Source of the DNA: Bradyrhizobium forestalis
Lineage (GTDB): Bacteria > Pseudomonadota > Alphaproteobacteria > Rhizobiales > Xanthobacteraceae
NCBI RefSeq assembly: GCF_002795245.1
Contig: NZ_PGVG01000017.1
Location: 62,001 to 126,000 of the forward strand
Length of the DNA: 64,000 nucleotides
Direction: 5' to 3'
Shown here piece by piece: positions 41,457-50,467 of this stretch. Each line of letters opens with the position of its first letter. Position 1 is the first letter of the stretch. The position numbers and the translations under genes are program-made. Below the pieces are notes generated by a model. It worked only from the letters and a program-made list of their open reading frames with translations. It made no database searches and was not told where the DNA came from.

Positions 41457-44318
41457 ATGGACTCGATTTTCATCAAGATCTTCGCCACGGCACTTGCCTT
41501 CAGCCAGGTCACCACCCGGCCGGATGGGGTTAAGACGGAGTTTGATGCGGTGCGTGACCGCTCCGAGGTGGCGGAGCTTTTGAGTGCGGGCTGCGCCCAC
41601 ATGCGCAAGGCTTTCGATATTGAGGACATCAACCTGGATGATCTGATTGCCACTGCCATGGACGACAAGGAGGCGTTGAGCAGCGAGATCAAAGCACTCA
41701 AAGGACTGAATTTGGCCGACCTCCACGTGGCCTACAGGCAGTTCTGCAAGGTCGAAAAAATCGAAGAATCTCCGGTCGATCTTGGTCAGGTCATCGACTT
41801 CTACAACAACGCGGTCAAGGATCTGCCCGACGCCGTGCAGCTTAAGCACCTCAGGCTTCCTGGCACCAGCGTGGTCCTCGACAGCAAGAGCGAGCGTGTT
41901 GCTGAGATTTACCTGCCGAACAATCGCCGCATCTGGGTCAAGCTTGCGGATATCCCAGAGGCGGTGCGCAACGCATTCATCGCCGCCGAGGACAAGCGTT
42001 TCTTCCAACACGCCGGCATTGACGAGCGCGGGCTGGTCCGCGCCTTCATCGGCAACTTCGCCCATCCTGGCCGGCCGCAGGGCGGCTCGACCATTACGCA
42101 GCAGGTCGCCAAGAACCTGCTCGTGGGAAACGACATCACTTACGAAAGAAAACTGCGCGAAATGATCGTTGCCTCGCGGATGGAGCGCGTCCTGACCAAG
42201 GCGGAAATCCTCGAGCTCTATCTCAACTCGATTTATCTCGGTCGCGGCGCCTGGGGCATCGAGATGGCGGCGCGCAGCTATTTCGGCAAGCCAGCCAAGG
42301 CGCTCTCCGCCGTCGAGGGCGCGCTGCTCGCCGGGCTCGCCAAGGGACCGAACTACTTCAACCCCGACCACCACCCTGAGCGCGCGCGCGAGCGCCTTGC
42401 CTACGTGCTGGGCCGCATGCAGGACGGCGCCATGATCGACGCCGCCGCGGGGCAAGCAGTATTGCCGCAACTCGTCGAGTACCGGCCGACGCGACGCGAC
42501 TTCGGCTTTCACTTCGTCGATCACATCGCCCGCGAGGCAAAGGCGGTCGCCGGCCTCGATACTCTCACCGATTCCTCCTACACGGTGCGCTCGACCGTCA
42601 ACTCGGCCTTGCAGCGCGTAGTCGAGGCAACATTGCAGGAGGGGCTCGCGCGGTACGAGCTGAACACCGGTCGTTACAAATTTGAGGGACCCGAGGCGAA
42701 CATTTCCGATGCTGTCCGTCAAATTGGGGCAGACCTGAGAGCCACGGAACCGGTGTGGTTGGTGGCGTTGAAGGCGACGCGGCTACCTCTCTATGACGTT
42801 CACTGGGAATCGGCGGTCGTCCTGGAGTATACGCGTGGCAAGCGCGGCGATGCGATCAAGGTCGGTCTGGCCGACGGAAGCATCCTGCCGCTGAACACCT
42901 GGAACGCCACGATCCGGCGCGGCCTCAAGCCGTATGACGTGGTCTACGTGCAGGTGCGAGAAGCCAAAGGCAAGCAAGCGGCGGGTGCCGATCTGCGCGT
43001 TCGACCGACCGTGCAGGGAGCGGCGCTCGTACTCGAGAACGAAACCGGCCGCGTTCTCGCGATGGCGGGCGGGTTTTCGTATCCGGCAAGCCAGCTCAAT
43101 CGCGTCGCCCAGAGCCTGCGGCAACCCGGCTCCACTTTGAAGCCGCTGACCTACCTCGCCGCCCTTCGGAAAGGATTGCAGCCCAACACGCTGGTGATGG
43201 ATGAACCCATTACGCTGGCGCCGATCGGCACGACGGTCTCCGCGCAGCGCGGTTTCTGGTCGCCGAGGAACTACGACGGCGGCGCTTCGGGCGCTATTAC
43301 GCTGCGGCGTGCGCTGGAAAACTCCCGGAATCTCGCCACCGCGCAACTGCTCGCGACCGGTCTCGACGACAGCGCCGAGCGAGGCCTCGACCGGGTCTGC
43401 GAGCTCGCGATGGAAGCGCAGCTCTACAAAGAATGCATGCGCTACTACCCGTTCGTGCTCGGCGCCCAAACTGTGCGCCTGGTCGACCTTGCGGCGTTCT
43501 ATGCAGCGATCGCCAACGAAGGCGCACGGCCCCAGCCCCATGCGATCGAAACGATCGAACAAGACGGCCGCGCAATCTACCGGCACGATCCGCATGCGGT
43601 GGACTGGATCGGCTCCGCCGACCGAGCATCGTTTTACCAATTGAAATCAATGCTGCAGGGCGTGCTCGCGCGCGGAACCGCACACGCGGTCAAGCATCTC
43701 TCGCCCTATGTCGGCGGCAAGACTGGCACCACTGATAATTGGGCCGATGCCTGGTTCGTCGGTTTCACAAATGACGTCACCGTCGCCATCTGGGTCGGCT
43801 ACGACAACGGCGACGGCGGACGCCGTACCCTCGGGCAAGGCCAGACCGGAGCGAAAGTGGCGCTGCCGATGTTCGAGCCGATCGTGCAGGCAGCCTGGGG
43901 GCTGCACGCTCCCAAGACGGCATTGAACGGCCCTTCGCGCGAAGCCATGCGTCAACTCGTTGCTCTGTCGATCGATCCCTATACCGGCAATCCTGCACCG
44001 GCCGGCTCCGGGCGCGCTTTCACCGAGTACCTCAAGAGGGATCCGTCGGGTAGAATCGATGATACGCAATTTCGGATCGTCTCGCGTGGAGAAAGCCACG
44101 CCTATCGTGGCGGTTATGACGAAGACGACGGGCCATTCCAGCAGTGGTCGAACGACAACCGCCTTTACGGCGATGCTCGGCCGCCCTTTCCATTCCCGAC
44201 TTGGCGTCATGGTCCGCGCGAATATCCCTCCTGGCGCGGATATCCCGATGACGAGGACCGCCTCCCGCGACCGCCGTCCCGAGTCGATCCCGATTATTTC
44301 TGGCGACGGCTGAATTGA
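41457..44318 (+). CDS. Bifunctional class A penicillin-binding protein (PBP1A-like)
   Basis: This 953-residue cell-wall synthase has a glycosyltransferase domain (EDKRFFQHAGID, GGSTITQQVAKN, LELYLNSIYLGRGAWGIE) and a transpeptidase domain. The transpeptidase motifs are the active-site STLK in RQPGSTLKP, the ENSRN triad and the GGKTGTT box. The N-terminal hydrophobic segment is short (SIFIKIFATALAF), so membrane anchoring is weaker than usual. About 150 residues of unknown sequence precede the first catalytic motif. The start ATG at 41457 is the first plausible one; the longer open frame upstream covers the opposite-strand secreted-protein gene. Confidence 0.9.
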   Translation: MDSIFIKIFATALAFSQVTTRPDGVKTEFDAVRDRSEVAELLSAGCAHMRKAFDIEDINLDDLIATAMDDKEALSSEIKALKGLNLADLHVAYRQFCKVEKIEESPVDLGQVIDFYNNAVKDLPDAVQLKHLRLPGTSVVLDSKSERVAEIYLPNNRRIWVKLADIPEAVRNAFIAAEDKRFFQHAGIDERGLVRAFIGNFAHPGRPQGGSTITQQVAKNLLVGNDITYERKLREMIVASRMERVLTKAEILELYLNSIYLGRGAWGIEMAARSYFGKPAKALSAVEGALLAGLAKGPNYFNPDHHPERARERLAYVLGRMQDGAMIDAAAGQAVLPQLVEYRPTRRDFGFHFVDHIAREAKAVAGLDTLTDSSYTVRSTVNSALQRVVEATLQEGLARYELNTGRYKFEGPEANISDAVRQIGADLRATEPVWLVALKATRLPLYDVHWESAVVLEYTRGKRGDAIKVGLADGSILPLNTWNATIRRGLKPYDVVYVQVREAKGKQAAGADLRVRPTVQGAALVLENETGRVLAMAGGFSYPASQLNRVAQSLRQPGSTLKPLTYLAALRKGLQPNTLVMDEPITLAPIGTTVSAQRGFWSPRNYDGGASGAITLRRALENSRNLATAQLLATGLDDSAERGLDRVCELAMEAQLYKECMRYYPFVLGAQTVRLVDLAAFYAAIANEGARPQPHAIETIEQDGRAIYRHDPHAVDWIGSADRASFYQLKSMLQGVLARGTAHAVKHLSPYVGGKTGTTDNWADAWFVGFTNDVTVAIWVGYDNGDGGRRTLGQGQTGAKVALPMFEPIVQAAWGLHAPKTALNGPSREAMRQLVALSIDPYTGNPAPAGSGRAFTEYLKRDPSGRIDDTQFRIVSRGESHAYRGGYDEDDGPFQQWSNDNRLYGDARPPFPFPTWRHGPREYPSWRGYPDDEDRLPRPPSRVDPDYFWRRLN

Positions 44319-44330
44319 GCATTGACGTCC

Positions 44331-45347
44331 ATGAGACTCCACCGTGCCGCTGTCCTCATCGCCGCCTGGGTGGCCGCTTGCACGGGCGCGGCCGCGCAGG
44401 AATTCCAGCTCGAGGACGTGCCCGCAGCCGCCAGCGTTCCGATCGCACAGATCAAACCGCGCACCGTCATCTTCGCCGACCAACGCAACGACAAGCTCGC
44501 CGACCCCTCGACCGGGCTCATCCCTTTCGACGATTGGGCCCGCTCACGCCCGGTTCAGCGGCGCTTCCTCTCGCCCTTCCCGGGCTTCGTTGAGCCCGCG
44601 CTCAACCAACAAACGAAGCTGAAGCTTTCGGTCTACCAGGCGGAAGCGCGGTTTCGACTTCCAAGACCGGCAGCCGCATTGGATCTGTCGCGGTATACGA
44701 ATATCGCGCTCCTCGAGCAGATCGATCCGGCGATCAAGCACTGGACGATCACGGCGGCCGATGCTGTTCCCAACAAGGACGCGGGCGCCGCGCACAACCG
44801 TCCGCCGGATCGCCGCTGGTGCGAGGACGCGAAGGCGATCTGCGCGCAGTCCCGTTACAGGTTCGAAGGGAAAATTCCGCAGGGCATTCAGCTTGCCAAC
44901 AAGCTGCGCGAGGAAACCAAAAAGCCGATTCCGGATTTCATCGAGTTCCAGAGTGAGATAACGTTGGTCACGCAGCCGCACCTCGCCGAGCTGCCGATGC
45001 TGACAGGGCTCGACTCCACAGTCACCGGCGCACTCGAGCAGAACATCTTTTGGGTCAACCAGGTTATCCAGTTCGGCAAGCTGCTTGCGATTCTGCAACA
45101 GCATCCGACCGAGCGGGAAGCCGCCATCGCGACGGTCTTCATCCTGGTTGCGGTCAGGAACGACGTGCTGAACAAGCAAAGGGAGTACAGCAATACACCC
45201 ATGCTGCGGAATCTCGTGCCCGCGCAACTGCTCATGGGCAACAGCTCCTTCAACAGCGGCGATTCACTGAGTGCCGGCCTGCCGAAATACGCCAGAAGCC
45301 GCATCAAGGCGATCGCCAACATGATGGAGCGGGATGGACGCCATTAG
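44331..45347 (+). CDS. Exported protein of unknown function after PBP1A
   Basis: This 338-residue protein has a signal peptide (MRLHRAAVLIAAWVAACTGAA, cut near AAA-QEF) and lies 12 bp after the PBP1A stop, so the two should be one transcript. The protein has no recognised domain and no transmembrane helix in its mature part except a weak one near residue 265. By context it may act on or with the cell-wall synthase in the periplasm. Confidence 0.75.
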   Translation: MRLHRAAVLIAAWVAACTGAAAQEFQLEDVPAAASVPIAQIKPRTVIFADQRNDKLADPSTGLIPFDDWARSRPVQRRFLSPFPGFVEPALNQQTKLKLSVYQAEARFRLPRPAAALDLSRYTNIALLEQIDPAIKHWTITAADAVPNKDAGAAHNRPPDRRWCEDAKAICAQSRYRFEGKIPQGIQLANKLREETKKPIPDFIEFQSEITLVTQPHLAELPMLTGLDSTVTGALEQNIFWVNQVIQFGKLLAILQQHPTEREAAIATVFILVAVRNDVLNKQREYSNTPMLRNLVPAQLLMGNSSFNSGDSLSAGLPKYARSRIKAIANMMERDGRH

Positions 45348-45490
45348 ATGGACAGATCGCGTTCGCAGTCGATAGGCGTCGAAAAACCCGCGAACTGGCA
45401 AACAGTCACCCAGGTAGGGGCAAGACTCCTACCCACCACCGCGTGCAAGATCACTCGATCAAGGGGATGGCATTCCCGATCGGGACTCCA

Positions 45491-45523
45491 TCGCAAAATA
45501 TCGCGGAATATCGTAACTGGCGC
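45491..45523. repeat. Repeat copy C touching the 3' end of tRNA-Glu
   Basis: This block, ending ACTGGCGC, matches part of repeat copy B, with the core ATCGCGGAATATCG. It directly abuts, and overlaps by 6 bases, the CCA end of tRNA-Glu, as an attachment site would. Confidence 0.6.
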
Positions 45524-45592
45524 TCCCTAGGGGAATCGAACCCCTGTTTCAGCCTTGAGAGGGCCGCGTCCTAACCGCTAGACGAAGGGAGC
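45518..45592 (-). tRNA. tRNA-Glu(CTC)
   Basis: The minus strand reads a complete tRNA. The acceptor is GCTCCCT...AGGGAGC with encoded G-CCA. The D arm holds GTCTAGCGGTTAGGAC. The anticodon loop CTCTCAA gives CTC, and the T arm is CAGGGGTTCGATTCCCCTA. The anticodon CTC reads GAG (Glu). No T-rich terminator follows its 3' end, where repeat copy C starts. Confidence 0.95.
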
Positions 45593-45753
45593 GTGAGGGA
45601 GAGGACATAGCCGCGAATTCCGCCGGCGGCAAGCTGCGATTGAGGGTTTCATACGTCCCTTCTGCGCCGTCGTCGCCGCGAAAACGGACTCATTGCCCCC
45701 GAATGGTCGTGGTCAAGGCAAATCGGGGCCGCCAATCGAGCGAATTGACCACC

Positions 45754-46098
45754 TCACGGCTCATTGGCAAATTTCAGCTTTCCGGCCGGCTTCAGCGTGT
45801 GGGCGTCGAAGGTGCGGATTTCGATGACGCCGCCGACATCCAGCGTGATCACGAGGCGGTCGCCGGCGACCCCGGTCGAGACGATCCTGGCGCCCTTCGG
45901 CAGGGTGGCGGTGACGTCGCCCACCGCCTCGGGCGCCCTTCCCTCGGACTTGAAAAGGCGGTAGCCCACCGCGATCAGCACGGCGCAGATCGCCAGCGCC
46001 GTGGTCAACCCCGCGATCAGCATCATCCGCCGCACCCGCGCGAACAGCGCGGCCTGCTCGGGGGTCGGTTCGGGAACAGCGGTATCAGACGTCGTCAT
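45754..46098 (-). CDS. DUF6476-type small membrane protein
   Basis: This 114-residue protein has one membrane helix (about residues 25-46, RMMLIAGLTTALAICAVLIAVGY) and a small soluble C-terminal domain with GDRLVITLDVGGVIEIRTFD, which looks like a short beta-propeller blade. It matches the DUF6476 pattern as I remember it. Its start ATG overlaps the rluD ATG head to head in a shared CATG. The function is unknown. Confidence 0.7.
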   Translation of the reverse strand: MTTSDTAVPEPTPEQAALFARVRRMMLIAGLTTALAICAVLIAVGYRLFKSEGRAPEAVGDVTATLPKGARIVSTGVAGDRLVITLDVGGVIEIRTFDAHTLKPAGKLKFANEP

Positions 46099-47104
46099 GG
46101 AAAGCTCTGGGTCAGCGCAAAGGTTGGAGGTCGTGGTCGCCGGCGACGAGGGTTCGTCCCGGCTCGACCGCGTGCTGGCGGCGCACCTCACCGACCTGTC
46201 GCGATCGCGGCTCAAAGCCCTGATTTTGGCGGGCGCAGTCCACCTGAAGGCGGCCGAGATCCGCGACCCCGCTTATCACGTCGCATCCGGCGATACGATC
46301 ATAATCGACGTGCCGGAGGCGGCGCCCGCCGAGCCCAAGGGCGAGGATATCGCCCTCGATATCGTGTTTGAGGACGACGACATCGTCGTCCTCAACAAGC
46401 CCAAGGGGCTGGTGGTGCACCCCGCGGCCGGGCACGAGACCGGCACGCTGGTGAACGCGCTGATCGCCCATTGCGGCGCTTCGCTCTCGGGCATCGGCGG
46501 GGTGCGCCGGCCCGGCATCGTGCACCGGCTCGACAAGGACACCACCGGGCTGATGGTGGTCGCCAAGAACGACCTCGCCCATGCCTCGCTGACCGCCCAA
46601 TTCGCCGACCACGGCCGCACCGGCGCGATGCGGCGCGGCTACATGGCCTTTGCCTGGGGCGTGCCGAACCGCCATCGCGGCACGGTGGACGCGCCGATCG
46701 ACCGCCATCCGCATGCGCGGGAGAAGATGGCGGTGCGCCAGGGCGGCCGCGAGGCGGTGACGCATTGGGAAATCCTGGAGAGTTTTAACGGGCGCGACGG
46801 CAAGCCGGTGGCCGCCCTGCTCGCCTGCGAGCTCGAGACCGGCCGCACCCATCAGATCCGCGTCCACCTCGCCCATATCGGCCACCCGCTGATGGGCGAT
46901 GCCGTCTATGGACCGCATTTCAAGACCAAGTCCAACCAGCTCGGTCCTGAGGCGCAGGCCGTTTTGGCGGCGCTTGGGCGGCAAGCCTTACATGCTTACC
47001 TGCTGGTATTCGAGCACCCGAGGACGGGAGAACTTCTGCACTGGGAGGCGCCTCTGCCGGAGGATTTGCTTCTCCTTCAAAGCGCCCTCAAAGCGGCGCT
47101 ATGA
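46097..47104 (+). CDS. rluD: RluD-family 23S rRNA pseudouridine synthase
   Basis: This 335-residue enzyme isomerises uridines in the large rRNA. The S4-like RNA-binding domain (about residues 20-75) includes SRLDRVLAAHLTDLSRSRLKALI. The catalytic domain has the active Asp in GIVHRLDKDTTGLMVVAK (about 137-154) and RTHQIRVHLAHIGHP. The start MESSGSAQRLE is the first in-frame ATG of good length; an upstream in-frame stretch runs antisense through the DUF6476 gene. It has no visible ribosome site and begins inside the opposite start codon. Confidence 0.9.
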   Translation: MESSGSAQRLEVVVAGDEGSSRLDRVLAAHLTDLSRSRLKALILAGAVHLKAAEIRDPAYHVASGDTIIIDVPEAAPAEPKGEDIALDIVFEDDDIVVLNKPKGLVVHPAAGHETGTLVNALIAHCGASLSGIGGVRRPGIVHRLDKDTTGLMVVAKNDLAHASLTAQFADHGRTGAMRRGYMAFAWGVPNRHRGTVDAPIDRHPHAREKMAVRQGGREAVTHWEILESFNGRDGKPVAALLACELETGRTHQIRVHLAHIGHPLMGDAVYGPHFKTKSNQLGPEAQAVLAALGRQALHAYLLVFEHPRTGELLHWEAPLPEDLLLLQSALKAAL

Positions 47105-47322
47105 CGCAGGCCCTTTGAGAAAAGCGTTACATTACAAAAAGTTATAGCTGCCACACGGGGACGTGACGTCAGCAATCCTTCCCTTTTTGACCCCCGATGG
47201 GGTATATTGCGCGTGCGTTGGAAATGACCAGCGCGGAACATCGCAGCTACGGCCGGCTTTAACACAGCGGTCGTCTGCCTGGCCCGCCGCTATCGGGGGC
47301 CTGAACCTTTGGAGGGCGCACT

Positions 47323-48222
47323 ATGGCCCGTACCGCTGCTTTGCCGGTCCTCAATGGAGAATCCGGCCTTTCTCGCTACCTCGCCGAAATCCGCAAGTTT
47401 CCGATGCTGGAACCCCAGCAGGAATACATGCTCGCCAAGCGTTGGCGCGAGCATGACGATCGCGACGCGGCACATCAACTCGTCACCAGCCACCTCCGTC
47501 TCGTGGCCAAGATCGCCATGGGCTATCGCGGCTACGGCCTGCCGATCTCCGAGGTCGTCTCGGAAGGCAATGTCGGCCTGATGCAGGCGGTCAAGCGTTT
47601 CGAACCCGAGAAGGGGTTCCGTCTCGCCACCTACGCCATGTGGTGGATCAAGGCGTCGATTCAAGAGTACATCCTGCGTTCCTGGTCGCTCGTGAAGATG
47701 GGCACCACCGCGAACCAGAAGAAGCTGTTCTTCAACCTGCGCAAGGCGAAGAGCAAGATCAACGCGCTGGACGAAGGCGATCTCCGCCCCGACCAAGTGC
47801 AGATGATTGCCAAGCGCCTCGGCGTCACCGATCAGGACGTGATCGACATGAACCGCCGTCTCGGTGGCGACGCGTCGCTCAACGCGCCGATCCGCGACGA
47901 CGGCGAAGCCGGCGAATGGCAGGACTGGCTGGTCGACAACACGCCCAACCAGGAAGCCTTGATGGCGGAGCACGAGGAGTATGATCACCGCCGTAACGCG
48001 CTGAACGGCGCCATGGGCGTGCTCAACCCGCGCGAACGCCGCATCTTCGAGGCCCGCCGCCTCGCCGATGAGCCGATGACGCTGGAAGACCTTGCCGCCG
48101 AGTTCGGCGTGTCGCGCGAACGCGTCCGCCAGATCGAGGTCCGCGCCTTCGAGAAGGTGCAGTCCGCGGTCAAGGGCACGATCGCAAGGCAGGAACAGGC
48201 TGCGCTGGAAGCCGCGCACTAA
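47323..48222 (+). CDS. rpoH: RpoH, heat-shock sigma factor (sigma32)
   Basis: This 299-residue sigma factor has region 2 (RLVAKIAMGYRGYGLPISEV, ATYAMWWIKASIQEYILRSWSLVK), the RpoH box QKKLFFNLRKAK that distinguishes sigma32, and region 4 (LEDLAAEFGVSRERVRQIEVRAF). Bradyrhizobium has several rpoH genes, and I cannot tell which this is. GGAGGG lies about 7 bp before the ATG. A 218-bp non-coding leader precedes it. A strong terminator follows. Confidence 0.95.
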   Translation: MARTAALPVLNGESGLSRYLAEIRKFPMLEPQQEYMLAKRWREHDDRDAAHQLVTSHLRLVAKIAMGYRGYGLPISEVVSEGNVGLMQAVKRFEPEKGFRLATYAMWWIKASIQEYILRSWSLVKMGTTANQKKLFFNLRKAKSKINALDEGDLRPDQVQMIAKRLGVTDQDVIDMNRRLGGDASLNAPIRDDGEAGEWQDWLVDNTPNQEALMAEHEEYDHRRNALNGAMGVLNPRERRIFEARRLADEPMTLEDLAAEFGVSRERVRQIEVRAFEKVQSAVKGTIARQEQAALEAAH

Positions 48223-48268
48223 GCGGGGCGGTTCAGCACCAGAGATTGGCGGATCGAAAGAGACGAAA

Positions 48269-48293
48269 AGCCGGCGGCAACGCCGGCTTTTTT
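48269..48293 (+). terminator. Rho-independent terminator of rpoH
   Basis: AGCCGGCG and CGCCGGCT arms with loop GCAA are followed by TTTTTT, 47 bp past the rpoH stop. Confidence 0.92.
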
Positions 48294-48328
48294 GTTGCGA
48301 TGATGCTGTGAGACAGGGTTTCGCGGCG

Positions 48329-48552
48329 CATCCTTCGAGACGCCCGCCGCTGGCGGGCCCTCTCCATGAACCACCTGTCAGACGACGTCTGGCAGGTGGT
48401 TCATGGTTCCATGTGCAGCGCCCGCTTTCGGCGCTGGGGGCTCAGGATGAGGGCCGAGTGTGCGGAAAGGAAACAGTATCAACGGGCGCTCATGCAGCTT
48501 AGCCTCATCCCGAGGAGACCGAGGAACGCGATCGTCTCGAAGGATGAGGCGT
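48329..48552. repeat. Composite palindromic intergenic repeat
   Basis: The ends GCATCCTTCGAGACG and CGTCTCGAAGGATGAG are inverted copies. In the middle, 48364-48406 forms a 20-bp hairpin (arms CCATGAACCACCTG/CAGGTGGTTCATGG) with one wobble pair. This family of short repeats is frequent between genes in Bradyrhizobium. The stretch from 48294 to 48604 holds no supported gene. Confidence 0.75.
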
Positions 48553-48604
48553 CAGTCGCGCAAAACCATATGCGATAGCGGCGCCGCAAACCGGCCAGGG
48601 AGAA

Positions 48605-49243
48605 CTACTCCCCCCACTCCCTTGCCAGTGTCGCGAGCGAGCAGCCTTCGCAATAGCGCGCGTCCTTGTAGTCGATCCAATTGTGCGCAAAGACGCGATC
48701 AGCCGGGATGTCGTAGCGCGCGCGCAGCACCTTGACGAGGATCTTCCACGCCGCGACCTGTGCCTCGGTCGGGCCCGTCGTCACGTCCGGATAGTTGCCG
48801 GCGAACTCGACGCCGATCGAATTGTCGCGCACGACCTGGCGATAGGTCGGCCTGTTGTCGATGTATTTGTTGTCGTTGCGGTTGGCGCCGTCGCCGTGGG
48901 TCGGCACCAGGTTTTCGGCGACCGCCCAATAGACCGTGCCGTCGGTCTCGACCCAGACCGTGACGCCGCGCCGCGTCGGGTTCTTCGCCTGCGCTTGCGC
49001 GCCGCCGCGCGCCGAGCCCGCAGGTCCCTCGGTCTGGTGCACGATGATGTTGCGCCAGGGTCTTGCGTTGCGGACATCGCCCCATGGCGCCAGCCAGACC
49101 ATCTTCAAGCCGGGGATGTCGGGCATGCCGGAGGCGCGCGCGAGGTTTGCGAGCTCGGTGTCCGTGGCGGCCGCGGGGGTGACCAGAAGGAGAGCGGCGA
49201 AAACGGCCGCCGGCCGGCGAAACATCATCATGCGAGGCCCCAT
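48605..49243 (-). CDS. Exported N-acetylmuramoyl-L-alanine amidase (Amidase_2-like)
   Basis: This protein of about 212 residues has a signal peptide (MMMFRRPAAVFAALLLVT, cut near AAA-TDT) and an Amidase_2/PGRP-like zinc domain. The first zinc His is in IIVHQTEGP, and later ligands are in FAHNWIDYKDARYCEGC. The VGVEFAGNYP-like block NSIGVEFAGNYP is typical. It should cut the sugar-peptide bond of peptidoglycan in the periplasm. The exact start is uncertain among several ATGs (49243, 49231 and neighbours). Confidence 0.82.
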   Translation of the reverse strand: MGPRMMMFRRPAAVFAALLLVTPAAATDTELANLARASGMPDIPGLKMVWLAPWGDVRNARPWRNIIVHQTEGPAGSARGGAQAQAKNPTRRGVTVWVETDGTVYWAVAENLVPTHGDGANRNDNKYIDNRPTYRQVVRDNSIGVEFAGNYPDVTTGPTEAQVAAWKILVKVLRARYDIPADRVFAHNWIDYKDARYCEGCSLATLAREWGE

Positions 49244-49264
49244 GCGACCCAAGCCTAGCCGGCT

Positions 49265-50467
49265 TTACGCGAATTTCCGCATCGTCTCGACCGTTTCGGG
49301 CGAAAGCGGCGGAGCGGGATCATAAACCGCGAAGTCGTTCTTGCCGTTCTTCTTGGCGGCATAGAGAGCATGGTCGGCATTGGCCATCAGGCGGTCGGGG
49401 AATTCCCCGATGTCGCGGTCCCACTGCGCCACCCCGATCGAGATCGCGATCGGAATGTCGCTGCCGGTGCAGCCGGCGGCATCCTGACGGCAGACCTCGA
49501 GCACGCGGCGGGCGATCGCGGCAGCCTCGCGCAGGGACGAGGACGGCAGCACGATGCAGAACTCGTCGCCGCCGGTGCGGGCGAGCATGTCGCCGGGCCG
49601 GAGCCGCGTCTGCGCCATCAGGGTGAAGTGCTTGAGACAGGCATCCCCGGCGGCATGGCCATGGGTGTCGTTGATGGTCTTGAAGCCGTCGAGATCGATC
49701 AGCAGCAGCGAGAACGGCGCGCCGCTACGCCCCGAACGGGCACACTCTTCGGTCAGGCGCTGCAGCAGATGCCGCCGGTTGGCGACACCGGTGAGATCGT
49801 CGAGCAGCGCAAGGTCGGCGACTTCGTTGCGCAGCCGGTCCATCGCCATCAGCAGGAAGCCGAAATTGAGCGTCATCGACAGGAACAGGAGGCCCAGCAC
49901 CATGACGGCATGGTTCTGACCGCCCGCGACGGCCGAGAGATCATAACCGAGCAGGTTGCCCACGATGCGCGAGCAGAACGTCGCGACCATGGCGATGATG
50001 ACGATGCCGGACAGCCGGGCTCCCGGGCTAGCTCGCCCTTCCGGCGGCGACAGCAACAGATTCAGCGAGCGCAACAGCGGCAGGGACTGCCCGAGCGTGT
50101 AGCAAAGCATCCGCAGCGGCATGTGGTCGAAGCCGAACTTGAAGAAAGCGACTGCGCTCAGGCTCAGGGCGCTCGCTGCGACCATGAACCGCCAGGACAC
50201 CGGACGATCATAGAAGCGTTGGATGCCCATCGCGGCGAAGCAGCTCGCCGCGATAATGCCGGCGCCTCCGATCAGGAGCGGCACGGCAGACATCACGAAC
50301 AGGCCGATCAGAGCCGCGACCGCGCCTGCCGCACCGACGAAGGCCGATGCCATCCAGAACCGCGCGGCCGCGAATTTCGGATAGGAGCGCGTCACGTACG
50401 CCCAGATCAGGCCGAGCGCGAGGAAGTTGACGACGAAGACCGTCCAGAGTGTCGGTACGCTCAGCAT
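49265..50467 (-). CDS. Membrane-bound diguanylate cyclase (GGDEF)
   Basis: This protein of about 400 residues has six to seven membrane helices (residues 1-210), a short linker and a C-terminal GGDEF domain. The active site is ARTGGDEFCIV, and the inhibitory I-site RPGD lies five residues before it, so product feedback is likely. The DLTGVANRR and DLDGFKTINDTHGHAAGD motifs are intact. No EAL domain is present. The start MLSVPTLWTV at 50467 is preferred, although an in-frame ATG at 50554 would add 29 residues. Confidence 0.92.
   Translation of the reverse strand: MLSVPTLWTVFVVNFLALGLIWAYVTRSYPKFAAARFWMASAFVGAAGAVAALIGLFVMSAVPLLIGGAGIIAASCFAAMGIQRFYDRPVSWRFMVAASALSLSAVAFFKFGFDHMPLRMLCYTLGQSLPLLRSLNLLLSPPEGRASPGARLSGIVIIAMVATFCSRIVGNLLGYDLSAVAGGQNHAVMVLGLLFLSMTLNFGFLLMAMDRLRNEVADLALLDDLTGVANRRHLLQRLTEECARSGRSGAPFSLLLIDLDGFKTINDTHGHAAGDACLKHFTLMAQTRLRPGDMLARTGGDEFCIVLPSSSLREAAAIARRVLEVCRQDAAGCTGSDIPIAISIGVAQWDRDIGEFPDRLMANADHALYAAKKNGKNDFAVYDPAPPLSPETVETMRKFA

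Noticed and set aside
47187..47208. TTGACC and TATATT before rpoH as a promoter
   Set aside because: The spacing of 10 bp is too short for a sigma70-type promoter.
48366..48735. Short plus-strand frames in and after the palindromic repeat
   Set aside because: They are created by repeat DNA or lie opposite the amidase gene.
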